From positions 2,032-66,031 of the forward strand of contig NZ_JAOVZT010000003.1 in NCBI RefSeq assembly GCF_025716945.1: DNA of 64,000 bases. Reading direction: 5' to 3'. Both the position numbers and the translations under genes were made by a program. Shown here in pieces: positions 8,514 through 21,961 of the stretch (position 1 is its first letter; every line of letters begins with the position of its first letter). Source of the DNA: Geodermatophilus sp. YIM 151500 (GTDB lineage: Bacteria > Actinomycetota > Actinomycetes > Mycobacteriales > Geodermatophilaceae). Below the pieces are notes generated by a model, which had not been told where the DNA came from, made no database searches, and saw only the letters and a list, made by a program, of their open reading frames with translations.

Positions 8514-9227
8514 GTGAGCTGCTTCGACTCCGTCGACGAGTCCGCGCACTACGGCGCCTCCGTCTGCCTGCTGCTCGACCGGTACCGGTCCCTCCTGCGG
8601 TGGGAGGAGGCGGGGGTGGTCGAACTGGGCACCGGTGACGCCGCCGCGATCGCCGAGGTGGTCGCCGGGCTGCCCGGCCTCCGCGTGCACGGTTACGACA
8701 TCAGCGCCGCCGCGGTCGAGCGCGCCCGGGCGAACATCGCCGCGCGCGGGGTGGCCGACCGGTACACCGTCGAGCACGGCGACTTCTTCGACCAGGCCGA
8801 CGCCGCGGGCGGACCGGCGGTGACCACCGCGATCGCCAATCCGCCGTACATCCCGGCGCCGGACGGCGACATCCTCATGCCCGAGCTCTGGGGCGGTGTG
8901 CACGGCAACGACCTGCTGCTGCGCCTGCTCAAGGCCGGCTACGACCACGTCGTCGCGGCCGTGGCCAGCTACGCCGACCCGGCCGCCACCCTGGCGACCG
9001 CGACCGACCTCGGCTACCGGGTGGTCAACTTCCTGGCCATGGGCCTGGACTACGGCCGGTACAGCGGCGAGCCGAAGGTGCGCGACCACATCCGCCGCAT
9101 CTGCGCCGCGGGCCGGGGCTGGACCGGCGACGACGAGTACGTGGTGGCCGTGGCCCTGTTCAGCCGCGACCCCGACGTCCCCGGCGACCGCTCCGCGCAG
9201 TTGCTGGGGGCCCTGCAGCTGGGCTGA
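8514..9227 (+). CDS. Class I SAM-dependent methyltransferase (PrmC/HemK-like)
   Basis: A 237-residue protein from GTG 8514. The SAM-binding glycine loop is VVELGTGDAAAIAEV, the acidic ribose-binding loop follows at VHGYDISAAAVERA, and the catalytic NPPY motif is in IANPPYIPAP. NPPY enzymes methylate planar amide or exocyclic nitrogens: glutamines in release factors, or adenine/guanine bases. It lacks the N-terminal helical domain of true PrmC, so the substrate is uncertain. It is about 125 bp downstream of recN and may be transcribed from its own promoter. Confidence 0.75.
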   Translation: MSCFDSVDESAHYGASVCLLLDRYRSLLRWEEAGVVELGTGDAAAIAEVVAGLPGLRVHGYDISAAAVERARANIAARGVADRYTVEHGDFFDQADAAGGPAVTTAIANPPYIPAPDGDILMPELWGGVHGNDLLLRLLKAGYDHVVAAVASYADPAATLATATDLGYRVVNFLAMGLDYGRYSGEPKVRDHIRRICAAGRGWTGDDEYVVAVALFSRDPDVPGDRSAQLLGALQLG

Positions 9228-9240
9228 TCACCGTGCGCCG

Positions 9241-9460
9241 ACGGGTGGCGCTCGGCGCGCCGGGGGGACGGCCGGTGGCCGCGGTGTCGTGACGAGCGGG
9301 GGCCCGGAGGTTCCCCCGAGGAGCGACGGGTGGCGCTCGGCGCGCCGGGGGGACGGCCGGTGGCCGCGGTGTCGTGACGAGCGGGGGCCCGGAGGGTCCC
9401 CCGAGGAGCGACGGGTGGCGCTCGGCGCACGGGGGGGACGGCCGGTGGCCGCGGTGTCAT
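9241..9460. repeat. 85-bp tandem repeat, about 2.6 copies
   Basis: Units begin at 9241, 9326 and 9411 with ACGGGTGGCGCTCGG; the third is cut short near 9460. Copies 1 and 2 differ by very few bases. Each complete copy carries a GGGGG...CCCCC stem (for example 9299-9318 region) and ends in GAGGAGCG. The block lies between two convergent genes, so it may act as a bidirectional terminator. It encodes no protein of note. Confidence 0.85.
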
Positions 9461-9472
9461 CCGGAGGATGAC
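9456..9472 (-). terminator. Short hairpin downstream of the TetR gene
   Basis: GTCATCC, a three-base loop GGA, then GGATGAC forms a perfect 7-bp stem 11 bp beyond the TetR stop. It lacks a T-tract and is weak alone, but the repeat array next to it adds further stems. Confidence 0.45.
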
Positions 9473-9482
9473 TATGTCACCG

Positions 9483-10583
9483 TCATCGCCGCTTGCCGTA
9501 GCCGGCCAGGCCGAACTGCAGCAGTGCGAGGCCGCGCTGGCCGCGGCGGCGCAGCTCGGCGGCCAGCGGAGCGCCGGTGATCCCGGCCAGCGCGCGGTCC
9601 CGGGCCAGCTCCAGCAACCCGGCGTACAACCCCAGGACGGCGTGCGCGGTGAGCCACGGTTCCAGTTGACCGGACCGCGCATCGGTCTCCTCGGCGATGA
9701 GCGCGGCCAGCGCGGTGGTCAACTCGCCGAGGATCTCCTGCTCGCGGACCTGCAGCGTGCGCGAGCCGCGGACGATGCGCGCCATCCGGGCGAGGCCGGA
9801 CGCCACCTCCGGCTCACCGAGGCGGCTCATCGCCGTGACGACGAAGGTCCCCGCCGCCGCCGACACCGACTCGCCGACCGGCCGGCGGCGGACCGCTCCC
9901 AGGAGGGCGGTGCGCACCGGTGGGTCGGCGTCGAAGACCAACCCCTCCTTGACCGGGAAGTGGTTGAAGACGGTCTTCTCCACCACGCCTGCCCGGCGGG
10001 CGATCTCCACGACGCTCACCGAGTCGAAGCCGCGTTCGGCGAAGAGGTCGGCGGCCGCGTCGACGATCCGCGCCCGGGTCTCCTGGCGCCGGAGCTCGCG
10101 CCGTCCCGGTCCGTTCGCCGTGCGGCCCCGACGGGCCGGAGCGGCGTCACCCGACGCAGGGGAGTCGGGCGCCGCCGCGAGATCGAGGGCACTGCGGTCC
10201 GGCGCGGTGCGGTCGGGCGCTGCCGGGTCGGGGGCTGCGAGGTCGGACGCCGGGACATCGGGCGCGGTGAGGTCGGGGGCTGCGGGATCGGACGCCGGGA
10301 CATCGGGTGCCCGGGCGCACGGCTCGTCCGGGGCCTCCCGCGTCGGCGCGGGCTCGGGCGGCGCCACGGGTGCGGCGGCCTGCGGCGCCACGGGTGCGGC
10401 GGCCGGTGGCGCCGGCGCGGGCGCGCCGGGCGGCGTCGGCCGGGGATGCGGCACGGGGGCGCTCGGCACCGCGCGGACGACGGCCGGAGCGCCGTCCAGC
10501 CGCCCCTCGTCGCGCCGCTCCTCGGGCGCCGTGCCGTCCGGCGCGCTCGTCGTCCGGGGCAGGGCCCGCGCCACTCCAGTCAC
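9483..10583 (-). CDS. TetR-family transcriptional regulator with a long disordered N-terminal extension
   Basis: The DNA-binding domain is clear: RRQETRARIVDAAADLFAER, then GFDSVSVVEIARRAGVVEKT and VFNHFPVKEGLVF, the helix-turn-helix of TetR proteins. A helical ligand-binding domain of about 140 residues follows. Before the HTH lie about 165 residues very rich in Ala, Pro and Asp, with repeated AAPD and TAPDVPASD units. Choosing GTG 10583 gives 366 residues; it sits 7 bp after a TAGCGT -10 box, consistent with a leaderless mRNA. GTG 10574 is an alternative. The real protein could be shorter if translation starts inside the repeat region. Ligand and targets are unknown. Confidence 0.75.
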   Translation of the reverse strand: MTGVARALPRTTSAPDGTAPEERRDEGRLDGAPAVVRAVPSAPVPHPRPTPPGAPAPAPPAAAPVAPQAAAPVAPPEPAPTREAPDEPCARAPDVPASDPAAPDLTAPDVPASDLAAPDPAAPDRTAPDRSALDLAAAPDSPASGDAAPARRGRTANGPGRRELRRQETRARIVDAAADLFAERGFDSVSVVEIARRAGVVEKTVFNHFPVKEGLVFDADPPVRTALLGAVRRRPVGESVSAAAGTFVVTAMSRLGEPEVASGLARMARIVRGSRTLQVREQEILGELTTALAALIAEETDARSGQLEPWLTAHAVLGLYAGLLELARDRALAGITGAPLAAELRRRGQRGLALLQFGLAGYGKRR

Positions 10584-10590
10584 AGCCGCA

Positions 10591-10596
10591 ACGCTA
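10591..10596 (-). promoter_or_regulatory. -10 box (TAGCGT) for a leaderless TetR transcript
   Basis: Reverse-strand TAGCGT, then exactly 7 bp to GTG 10583. This is the standard actinobacterial geometry in which transcription begins at the start codon. Confidence 0.55.
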
Positions 10597-10748
10597 GCCA
10601 CGCCGGGTCGGCGTCCCCGCGCCGCGAACGGCCTCGTCGGCACCGGCGTGTCGCTCCGCCCGTGGTGTCGGCCACGTCCTGTGACGGACCGGTCGCGCTC
10701 GCGCGTCGGTCGGGGAGGCCGCAGGCCGCTCATGGGACCATCGGGGGC

Positions 10749-11936
10749 ATGCGCATCGGGACCCTCCGACGGAGCCGGGCCGCCGACGTCGGGTCGGACG
10801 CCACCGGCACCGTCCGCCTGGACCGGCGCACGAAGACCCTCACCAAGCGGCTGCGGCCCGGCGACATCGCGGTCATCGACCACGTCGACATCGACCGGGT
10901 CAGCGCCGACGCGCTGGTGGCCTGCCGCGTCGCCGCCGTCGTCAACGCCGCGTCGAGCATCTCCGGCCGCTATCCCAACCTCGGCCCGGAGATCCTCGTC
11001 ACCGCCGGCATCCCGCTCGTCGACGGGGTCGGGACCGAGGTCTTCGCCGCGGTCAAGGAGGGTGCCCTCGCCCGCGTCGACGGCGACCGGCTGATCGGCG
11101 AGGACGGCACCGTCCTGGGCGAGGGCATCCGCCAGGACGCCGAGTCGGTCGCGGCCGCCATGGCCGAGGCCCGCGCCGGTCTGTCGGTGCAGCTGGAGGC
11201 GTTCGCCGCCAACACCATGGAGTACATGAAGCGGGAGCGGGCGCTGCTGCTCGACGGCGTCGGCGTGCCGGACGTCGCGACGCAGATCGAGGGCCGGCAC
11301 GTGCTGGTCGTCGTCCGCGGTTACGACTACCGGGAGGACCTCCACGCCCTCCGCTCCTACATCCGCGACTACCGGCCGGTCCTCATCGGCGTCGACGGCG
11401 GTGCCGACGCGCTCAAGGACGCCGGCTACCAGCCGGACATGATCATCGGCGACATGGACTCCGTGAGCGACGACGTGCTCCGGTCCGGTGCCGAGGTCGT
11501 CGTGCACGCCTACGCCGACGGCCGGGCGCCGGGGCTGGCCAGGGTGCAGGACCTCGGCGTCGAGGCGATCACCTTCCCCGCGGCGGCCACCAGCGAGGAC
11601 ATCGCCATGCTGCTCGCGGACGAGAAGGGCGCCAAGCTGATCGTCGCCGTCGGCACGCACGCCACGCTCGTCGAATTCCTCGACAAGGGCCGCGGCGGCA
11701 TGGCCTCGACCTTCCTCACCCGGTTGCGCCTGGGCGGCAAGCTGGTCGACGCCAAGGGGGTCAGCCGGCTGTACCGCAGCCGCATCTCCACCGCCGCGCT
11801 GGTCGTGCTGGTGATCGCGGCGTTCGTGGCCATCGGGTCGGCCATCGCGGTGTCGGCCGCGGGCCGGGTCTACCTCGAGCTGCTGCTCGACCAATGGAAC
11901 AGCTTTGTGTTCTGGCTGGAGAACCTCCTCACGTGA
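10749..11936 (+). CDS. steA: SteA-like putative cytokinetic ring protein
   Basis: A 395-residue protein from ATG 10749. The middle resembles thiamin-pyrophosphokinase folds: VDGGADALKDAGYQPDMIIG, then GDMDSVSDD. A transmembrane helix lies near residues 345-370 (ALVVLVIAAFVAIGSAIAV), and a short amphipathic tail follows. This matches the Rv1697/SteA family; in Corynebacterium glutamicum SteA and SteB form a complex at the division septum. The stop overlaps the steB GTG by 4 bp. It is the first gene of a run of six tightly coupled envelope-related genes. The TetR gene is divergent from it. Confidence 0.9.
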   Translation: MRIGTLRRSRAADVGSDATGTVRLDRRTKTLTKRLRPGDIAVIDHVDIDRVSADALVACRVAAVVNAASSISGRYPNLGPEILVTAGIPLVDGVGTEVFAAVKEGALARVDGDRLIGEDGTVLGEGIRQDAESVAAAMAEARAGLSVQLEAFAANTMEYMKRERALLLDGVGVPDVATQIEGRHVLVVVRGYDYREDLHALRSYIRDYRPVLIGVDGGADALKDAGYQPDMIIGDMDSVSDDVLRSGAEVVVHAYADGRAPGLARVQDLGVEAITFPAAATSEDIAMLLADEKGAKLIVAVGTHATLVEFLDKGRGGMASTFLTRLRLGGKLVDAKGVSRLYRSRISTAALVVLVIAAFVAIGSAIAVSAAGRVYLELLLDQWNSFVFWLENLLT

Positions 11937-12931
11937 TCGACTTCCGCTACCACCTGGTCTCGCTGATCGCCGTCTTCCTGGCGGTGGCCCTCGGGATCGT
12001 CATCGGCACCACCCAGCTCAACGACCCGATCCTCGCCGACATCGAGGCGCAGGTGACCGACCTCGAGCAGGACAAGCGGGCCCTGGAGGACCAGACGCAG
12101 CAGCTGCAGGCCCGGCTGGACACCGCGGACGACTTCGAGCAGTCCGTCGCGCCGGCCCTGGTCGAGGGCGCCCTCACCGACCGCAGCGTGCTGCTGCTGA
12201 CCACCAACGAGGCCGTCGGCACCGAGATCGTCGACGAGGTGGCCTCGCTCGTGGCGCAGGCCGGCGGCAGCGTCACCGGCACGCTGCGGCTGCAGCCCGA
12301 GTACAGCGACCCGGCGACCGCGGCCGCGCTGCAGAGCTACGTCACCGGACCGGGGCTGCCCCCGGGCGTGCAGCTGCCGGAGACCGACGACGCCGGCCGG
12401 TTGGTCGCCGCGCTGCTCTCCCAGGTCCTGATGGCCCCCGCCGACGCCGGGTCGCCGGAGCAGAACACCGCGCCGGAGGCGGAGGCCGGGGGGTCCCCGG
12501 CCGGCCAGCCGAGCACCGCCGACGTCTCGTCGGTGGTCGCCGGCCTCTCCGCGCTCGACGTGCTGACCCAGGAGAGCGCGTCGGTGGCCCCGGCCGACTT
12601 CGCCGTCGTCCTCACCGCCGACGCCTTCACCGCCGACGCCGAGGAGCGCAACGGGACGCTCGTCGAGCTGGTCACCGCCCTGGACGCCGCGGGCTCGGGT
12701 GCGGTGGTCGCCGGCGACGCCGCGTCCGCCGCCGAGAGCGGCCTGGTGGGCGCCATCCGCGCCGACCCGACCCTCTCCGCCGCGATCTCCACGGTCGACA
12801 ACGTCGGCACCTCCGCGGGACGGATCAGCACCGTCCTGGCCCTCGGCCGCGAGGCGGAGGGCACTTCGGGCAAGTACGGCACGGGGGAGGACGCGCAGCC
12901 GGTGCCCCCGGTGTCGCCCGCCGCCCCGTGA
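11933..12931 (+). CDS. steB: SteB/MctB-like copper transporter family protein
   Basis: A 332-residue protein from GTG 11933, overlapping steA. Its first residues DFRYHLVSLIAVFLAVALG form one N-terminal transmembrane helix, typical of the family. A coiled coil follows (IEAQVTDLEQDKRALEDQTQ, residues about 36-60), then an extracytoplasmic alpha/beta domain. The M. tuberculosis homologue Rv1698 (MctB) has been linked to copper tolerance. The corynebacterial SteB instead partners SteA in the divisome. Coupling to steA here favours the second role. Confidence 0.88.
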   Translation: MIDFRYHLVSLIAVFLAVALGIVIGTTQLNDPILADIEAQVTDLEQDKRALEDQTQQLQARLDTADDFEQSVAPALVEGALTDRSVLLLTTNEAVGTEIVDEVASLVAQAGGSVTGTLRLQPEYSDPATAAALQSYVTGPGLPPGVQLPETDDAGRLVAALLSQVLMAPADAGSPEQNTAPEAEAGGSPAGQPSTADVSSVVAGLSALDVLTQESASVAPADFAVVLTADAFTADAEERNGTLVELVTALDAAGSGAVVAGDAASAAESGLVGAIRADPTLSAAISTVDNVGTSAGRISTVLALGREAEGTSGKYGTGEDAQPVPPVSPAAP

Positions 12932-13797
12932 CGAGCGGGACGGGGCGGACGGCGGCGCGTCGGGCCGGGCTCGCGCTCGCCGGCGCGGCGACCTCGCGGG
13001 CGGCCCTGAGCGCGGCCGAACGGCTCGCCGACCGGCCGGGTGGCGAGCCCTGGCGGCGCACCAACTACGCCGGCCGGCCGGTGACCCTGCTGGGCGGCCC
13101 GGCGCTCGCGGCGGCGGCGACCGCGACTGCGGTGCTCGGTGCGGCCCCGGGCGGCCGCGCCGCGGCGGCGCTGGTGGGCACGGTGGCCGGGGCGGTCGGT
13201 GCCTACGACGACCTCGCCGGTGCGCGGCCGGAGCAGGCCCGCGACAAGGGCCTCGCCGGGCACCTGGCCGCGCTGCGCGCGGGCCGCATCTCCGCCGGCG
13301 CCGTCAAGGTGGCCGGCATCAGCGCGGCCGCGGTGGCCGCGGCCGTGCTCACCGGCCGGGTGCCGGCGCGGCGGCCGACCGCGCTCACCCGCCTCGCCGA
13401 CGGTGTGCTGACCACCGGCCTGGTCGCCGGGACGGCGAACCTGGTCAACCTGCTCGACGTGCGCCCGGGACGCGCGGCCAAGGCGAGCGCGCTCGCGGCG
13501 GCCGCCACGCTCGGCGGGCCCGCGGGTGGGCTGGTGGCCGGACCGCTCGGCGCCACGCTCGCCGCCCTCCCGGCCGACCTGGGCGAACGGGTCATGCTCG
13601 GCGACTGCGGGGCCAACGCCGTCGGCGCGCTGCTCGGGCTGCGGCTGGCCGGCGTGCCGGCCCGGCCGTCCCGGACCGCGCTGCTCACCGCGGTCGTGGG
13701 CCTCACGCTGGCCAGCGAGCGGGTCAGTTTCACGCGGGTCATCGAGGCGACCCCCGGGCTGCGGGAGCTGGACCGGCTCGGCCGCCGCGGCCGATGA
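12928..13797 (+). CDS. MraY/WecA-like polyprenyl-phosphate sugar-phosphate transferase
   Basis: A 289-residue membrane protein from GTG 12928 (GTGA overlap with steB). Three family hallmarks are visible: the acidic pair in GAYDDLAGARPEQ, the NLLDVRPGRAAK loop corresponding to the N-x-x-D motif, and MLGDCGANAVGALLG. Most of the rest is hydrophobic Ala/Leu/Val helices, about 8-9 in all. Such enzymes transfer a sugar-phosphate from UDP-sugar to a polyprenyl phosphate. It is shorter than MraY (about 320-360 residues) and lacks an obvious C-terminal histidine motif. The neighbours (flippase, GT4) suggest it starts a lipid-linked glycan. Confidence 0.75.
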   Translation: MTSGTGRTAARRAGLALAGAATSRAALSAAERLADRPGGEPWRRTNYAGRPVTLLGGPALAAAATATAVLGAAPGGRAAAALVGTVAGAVGAYDDLAGARPEQARDKGLAGHLAALRAGRISAGAVKVAGISAAAVAAAVLTGRVPARRPTALTRLADGVLTTGLVAGTANLVNLLDVRPGRAAKASALAAAATLGGPAGGLVAGPLGATLAALPADLGERVMLGDCGANAVGALLGLRLAGVPARPSRTALLTAVVGLTLASERVSFTRVIEATPGLRELDRLGRRGR

Positions 13798-15422
13798 GCC
13801 GCCGGCAGTTCCTCTCCGGCGTCGCGGGCGCGGCGGTGCTCATCTCGGTGCTCACCGTGCTCGCGCGGCTGGCCGGCTTCGGCCGCACGCTCGTGTTCAC
13901 CAACACCGTCGGCGCCGGCAGCACCGGCGACACCTACTTCGCGGCCAACGCCGTCCCCAACATCGTCTTCGAGGTCGTCGCCGGGGGAGCGCTGGCCAGC
14001 CTCGTCGTCCCGATGCTGGCCGGCGGCATCGCCGCCGGCGACCGGGCGCAGGTGCGTGCCACGGCGTCGGCGTTGCTGGGGTGGACGCTGCTCGTGCTGA
14101 CCCCGCTGGCCGTCCTGGTCGCGGTGCTGGCCGGGCCGCTCGCCCGGCTGCTGCTCGGCGGTGGCGCGGACGGCTCCGCGGAGGTCGCCCTGGCCGCCCG
14201 CTTCCTGCTCGTGTTCGCGCCCCAGGTCGTGCTCTACGGCGTGGGCATCGTGCTGACCGGGGTGCTGCAGGCGCACCGCCGCTTCGCCGGGCCGGCGCTG
14301 GCGCCGCTGCTGTCGAGCGTCGTGGTGGCCGCCTCGTACCTGCTGTTCGCGGCGATGGACGGCGCGGGGTCCGCCGAGGCGCTGTCGACGCCGGCCGAGC
14401 TCGTCCTCGGGGTGGGGACGACGCTCGGCGTGGCCGCGCTCAGCCTGAGCCTGCTCGCCCCGCTGCGCCGGCTCGATCTCGCGCTGCGCCCGTCGCTGCG
14501 CTTCCCGGTGGGCGCCGCACCACGGGTGCGCCGGCTTGCGGTCGCGGGCGTGCTGACCCTCGCCGGCCAGCAGCTGCTGGCCGCGGTGGCCATCCGGCTG
14601 GCCGCCGCGGGCCCGGACGGCACCCAGGTGGTCTACGCCGCCGGCCTGACGCTGTTCCTCGTGCCGTGGGCGGCGCTGGCGGTGCCGCTGGCCACGTCGG
14701 CCTACCCGGGGCTGGCCGAGCGGGCCGAGGCCGGTGACGAGGTCGGCTTCGGCCAGGTGCTGGCGCCGACCGCCGTCCTCACCGTGGTGACGGCCGCGGG
14801 CGCGGCCGCGGTGCTGGTCACCGTCGCCGGTCCGATGGCCCGCGTCTTCCTCAGCTCCGCGGCGACCGACCAGGTCGAGGCGCTGCGCCAGACCATCGTC
14901 GCCTTCGCCCCCGGGCTGCTCGGCTACGGCCTGGTCGCCCTGCTCGGCCGGACGCTGTACGCGCGCGGGCTCTGGCGGGCGCCGACCGCCTGCGTCGTCG
15001 CGGGGTGGCTGGTGGCCGTCGCCGCCGACGTGGTCCTGGCCGGCCTGCTGCCCCAGGCCGACCGCGCGCTCGCGCTCGGCCTGGGGCACACGCTCGGCGT
15101 GACCGTCGGCGGCGCGGCGCTGCTGGTCGTGGTCGCCCGCGTCGTCGGCCCGCACGCGCTGCGCGGGCTGCCGCACGCCGGCGCGGCGGCGCTGCTCGGT
15201 GCGGTCGTCGCCGCTGCCGTCGGGCTGGCCGTCGCGCGGGCGCTGGGGGCCGCCCCGCGACCCCCGGAGGGGGTGCTGCTCGCCCTCGGCTCGGGTGCGC
15301 TGGCCGGCTGCACCGCCGCGGTGGTGGCCGCGGCGGTCATCATGGGAACCGCGCGCGCCCCCATCACGGCGGCGCTGCGTGATCTGCGGTCGCCCGTCCG
15401 GCAGGAGGTGCACGGTGGCTGA
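13794..15422 (+). CDS. murJ: MurJ/MviN-family lipid flippase
   Basis: A 542-residue integral membrane protein with about 14 predicted helices. The ATG at 13794 overlaps the upstream stop (ATGA). The start is typical of the MVF family: AAVLISVLTVLARLAGFGRT, then GDTYFAANAVPNIVFEVV and GGALASLVVPMLAGG. Family members flip polyprenyl-diphosphate-linked precursors such as lipid II. Actinobacteria usually keep their canonical MurJ near the origin, often with a C-terminal pseudokinase that is absent here, so this is probably a paralogue serving the local glycan pathway. That paralogy is inference. Confidence 0.85.
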   Translation: MSRRQFLSGVAGAAVLISVLTVLARLAGFGRTLVFTNTVGAGSTGDTYFAANAVPNIVFEVVAGGALASLVVPMLAGGIAAGDRAQVRATASALLGWTLLVLTPLAVLVAVLAGPLARLLLGGGADGSAEVALAARFLLVFAPQVVLYGVGIVLTGVLQAHRRFAGPALAPLLSSVVVAASYLLFAAMDGAGSAEALSTPAELVLGVGTTLGVAALSLSLLAPLRRLDLALRPSLRFPVGAAPRVRRLAVAGVLTLAGQQLLAAVAIRLAAAGPDGTQVVYAAGLTLFLVPWAALAVPLATSAYPGLAERAEAGDEVGFGQVLAPTAVLTVVTAAGAAAVLVTVAGPMARVFLSSAATDQVEALRQTIVAFAPGLLGYGLVALLGRTLYARGLWRAPTACVVAGWLVAVAADVVLAGLLPQADRALALGLGHTLGVTVGGAALLVVVARVVGPHALRGLPHAGAAALLGAVVAAAVGLAVARALGAAPRPPEGVLLALGSGALAGCTAAVVAAAVIMGTARAPITAALRDLRSPVRQEVHGG

Positions 15423-16598
15423 CACGCTGCCCGCCGCCGGGCGGGAGGATCCGGTCGCGCCCGGGGCGCCGCTGGCCGGCCGGCGGATCGCCGAGGTCCT
15501 CGCCACCAGCACCGGCGGGGTCGGCACGCACGTCCGGTCGGTGCTCGCGCCGCTGGCCGCGGCCGGGGCGGGCGTCCGGGTGTGCGGGCCCGCCGCGACC
15601 GACGCGCTGTTCGCCTTCACCGCCGCCGGCGCGGACTTCCGGCCCGTCGAGATCTCGGCGGGCCTGGCGCCCCCGGCCGACGCCCGGGCCGTGCTCGCCC
15701 TCCGCCGGGCGCTGGCCGGCGCCGACCTCGTGCACGCCCACGGGCTGCGCGCCGGCCTGGTGACCGCGGCCGCCGTGCGGAGCACCGCACCCCGGCGGCC
15801 GCTCGTCGTCACCCTCCACAACGCGCTGCCCGAGGGCGGCGGGCTCCACCGGCGCGTGCTGCAGGCCGCCGAGCGCACCACCGTGCGGGCGGCCGACCTG
15901 GTGCTGGCCGCCTCCGACGACCTGGCCGCGAACGCCCGCCGGCTGGGTGCTGCCGACGTCCGCACCGCCCCCGTGTCCGCGCCGCCGCTGCCGCCGCCCC
16001 GGCGCACCCGCGCGGAGGTGCGGACCGAGCTCGCGGTCCCCGACGGGGTGCCGCTCGTGGTGGCGGTCGGCCGGCTGCACCCGCAGAAGGGGTACGACGT
16101 CCTGCTCGACGCCGCCGGGCGGTGGTCGGCGGACGCGCGGCTGCCGGCCGCTCCGCTGGTCGCCGTCGCCGGCGACGGACCCCTCCACGCGGAGCTGACC
16201 GCCCGCATCGCCGCCGGGCGGCTGCCCGTCCGGCTGCTGGGCCGCCGGGGCGACGTCGCCGACCTGCTCGCCGCCGCCGACGTGTGCGTGCTCCCCTCCC
16301 GTTGGGAGGCGCGGTCGCTGACCGCGCAGGAGGCGCTGCGGTCGGGCACCCCCCTGGTGGCCACCCGCACCGGCGGTCTGCCCGGGCTCCTCGGCGACGC
16401 CGCCGAGCTGGTGCCGGTCGACGATCCGGCCGCGCTGGCCGAGGCGGTCGTCCGCGTGCTGACCGAGCCCGGCCGGGCGACCCGGCTGGCCGAGGCCGGC
16501 CGGGCCCGGGCCGCCGGGTGGCCGGACCAGGCCGCGACCGCGCGGCAGCTCGTGGCGGTCTACCGGGAGCTGCTCGGGCCGCCGGAGGGCGGGCCCCG

Positions 16599-16602
<4 letters not shown>
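15415..16602 (+). CDS. GT4-family glycosyltransferase
   Basis: A 395-residue GT-B enzyme from GTG 15415, with GCAGGAGG upstream and an 8-bp overlap with murJ. The N-terminal domain carries STGGVGTHVRSVL and DLVHAHGLRAGL. The C-terminal donor-binding domain has VVAVGRLHPQKGYDVLLDA and the E-x7-E-like stretch PSRWEARSLTAQEALRSGTP. These are retaining GT4 features; the donor is an NDP-sugar. Its location between a flippase and a membrane phosphatase-like gene suggests it extends the lipid-linked sugar made by the MraY-like enzyme. Confidence 0.88.
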
Positions 16603-20786
<4,184 letters not shown>

Positions 20787-20787
<1 letters not shown>

Positions 20788-21401
20788 TGTCCGGCACCAC
20801 GGGGGCGACCGGCCCGGCCGGCCACCGGTACGAGGTGCTCGCCTCGGAACCGGTGTTCGACGGGCCGATCATCTCGCTGCGCCGCGACACGGTGACGATG
20901 CCCGACGGCGGCGACAGCGTGCGCGACGTCGTCCGCCATCCCGGCGCGGTCGCCGTCGTCGCGCTCGACGAGCAGGAGCGGGTGGTGCTGCTGCGGCAGT
21001 ACCGCCACCCCGTGGCCGCCTACCTGTGGGAGCTGCCGGCGGGCCTGCGCGACGCCGACGGCGAGCCGCCGCTGGACACCGCGCGCCGGGAGCTGGCCGA
21101 GGAGGCGCGGCTCGCCGCCGGCCGATGGTCGCTGCTCGTCACCACCTACAGCAGCCCCGGCTTCAGCGACGAGCAGGTGCTGGTCTACCTGGCCGAGGAG
21201 CTCAGCGAGGTGGAGCCGCCGGAGGACTTCGTCGTCGAGTTCGAGGAGCTGGACATGGAGGTCGTCCGGGTGCCCCTCGCCGAGGCCGTGCAGCGGGTGT
21301 TCGACGGCGACATCCGCAACGGGACCGCCGTGGCCGGATTGCTCGCCGCGGCCCAGCACCGGGCGGCGCGGCCCGGGCTGCGCCCGGTCGACGCCGGCTG
21401 A
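20787..21401 (+). CDS. NUDIX hydrolase (ADP-ribose pyrophosphatase type)
   Basis: A 204-residue protein from ATG 20787. The sequence has the ADP-ribose pyrophosphatase pattern: VVLLRQYRHPVAAYLWELPA, then the Nudix box with GEPPLDTARRELAEEARL, in which the metal-binding RELAEE core is intact, followed by YSSPGFSDEQVLVYLAEEL. The final glycine of the box consensus (REUxEExG) is replaced by Ala-Arg. Members hydrolyse ADP-ribose and related nucleotide-sugars. The pyrG-NUDIX-xerD order is common in Actinobacteria. Confidence 0.9.
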
Positions 21402-21473
21402 CACCCGGCGGTGCCGGACCCGACCACCGACCCCCGGCTGCGGGGCGGACGGGCGGCCTGCCAAGGTAGCCGC

Positions 21474-21893
21474 GTGCTGACCTGCGACCAGGCCCTGTCC
21501 CTGCTGTCCGCCGCCCGCGAGGAGTCCGGCCGGCTCGGCGTGCCGATGTCCTTCGCCGTGATGGACGCCGGTGGCCATCTCGTGGCCCTCGCCCGCATGG
21601 ACGGCGCCCCGTGGATCTCCACGGAGGTGGCCCAGGGCAAGGCGTGGACCGCCGCGGCCTACGGCATGCCCAGCGCCGGGCAGAAGGCGAAGATGGACTC
21701 GCTGCCCAATTTCTCCACGGCGCTGAGCGCGATGACCGACGGCCGCTTCACGCCGCAGCCAGGCGCGGTGCCGGTCTACGCCGACGGGCAGCTCGTGGGT
21801 GCGCTGGGCGCCAGCGGCGGCACCGGGCAGCAGGACGAGGACGTCTGCAGCGCTGCCGTGCAGGCCTGCGGGTACGCGACCAGCGCCGGCTGA
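21474..21893 (+). CDS. GlcG/HbpS-family heme-binding-like protein
   Basis: A 139-residue protein from GTG 21474; an upstream GTG at 21411 would add 21 residues with poor character. Family features are FAVMDAGGHLVALARMDGAP, EVAQGKAWTAAAYGMPS and VGALGASGGTGQQDEDVCSAA. HbpS of Streptomyces binds heme and senses redox stress, while GlcG of E. coli sits in the glycolate operon; neither role is evident from the neighbours here. No signal peptide is visible with this start. Confidence 0.8.
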   Translation: MLTCDQALSLLSAAREESGRLGVPMSFAVMDAGGHLVALARMDGAPWISTEVAQGKAWTAAAYGMPSAGQKAKMDSLPNFSTALSAMTDGRFTPQPGAVPVYADGQLVGALGASGGTGQQDEDVCSAAVQACGYATSAG

Positions 21894-21961
21894 GCCGGTC
21901 CCCGGCCCACCCGCAGGGGTCAGGGGCCGGCGAGTGGCGGGAGGCGAGGGGGTCGGTCACC

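Noticed and set aside
9241-9460. CRISPR array
   Set aside because: The 85-bp units are contiguous with no unique spacers, and no cas genes are near.
9468-11936. An 822-residue plus-strand frame covering the TetR region and steA
   Set aside because: Only the part from ATG 10749 matches SteA; the upstream part is antisense to the TetR gene.
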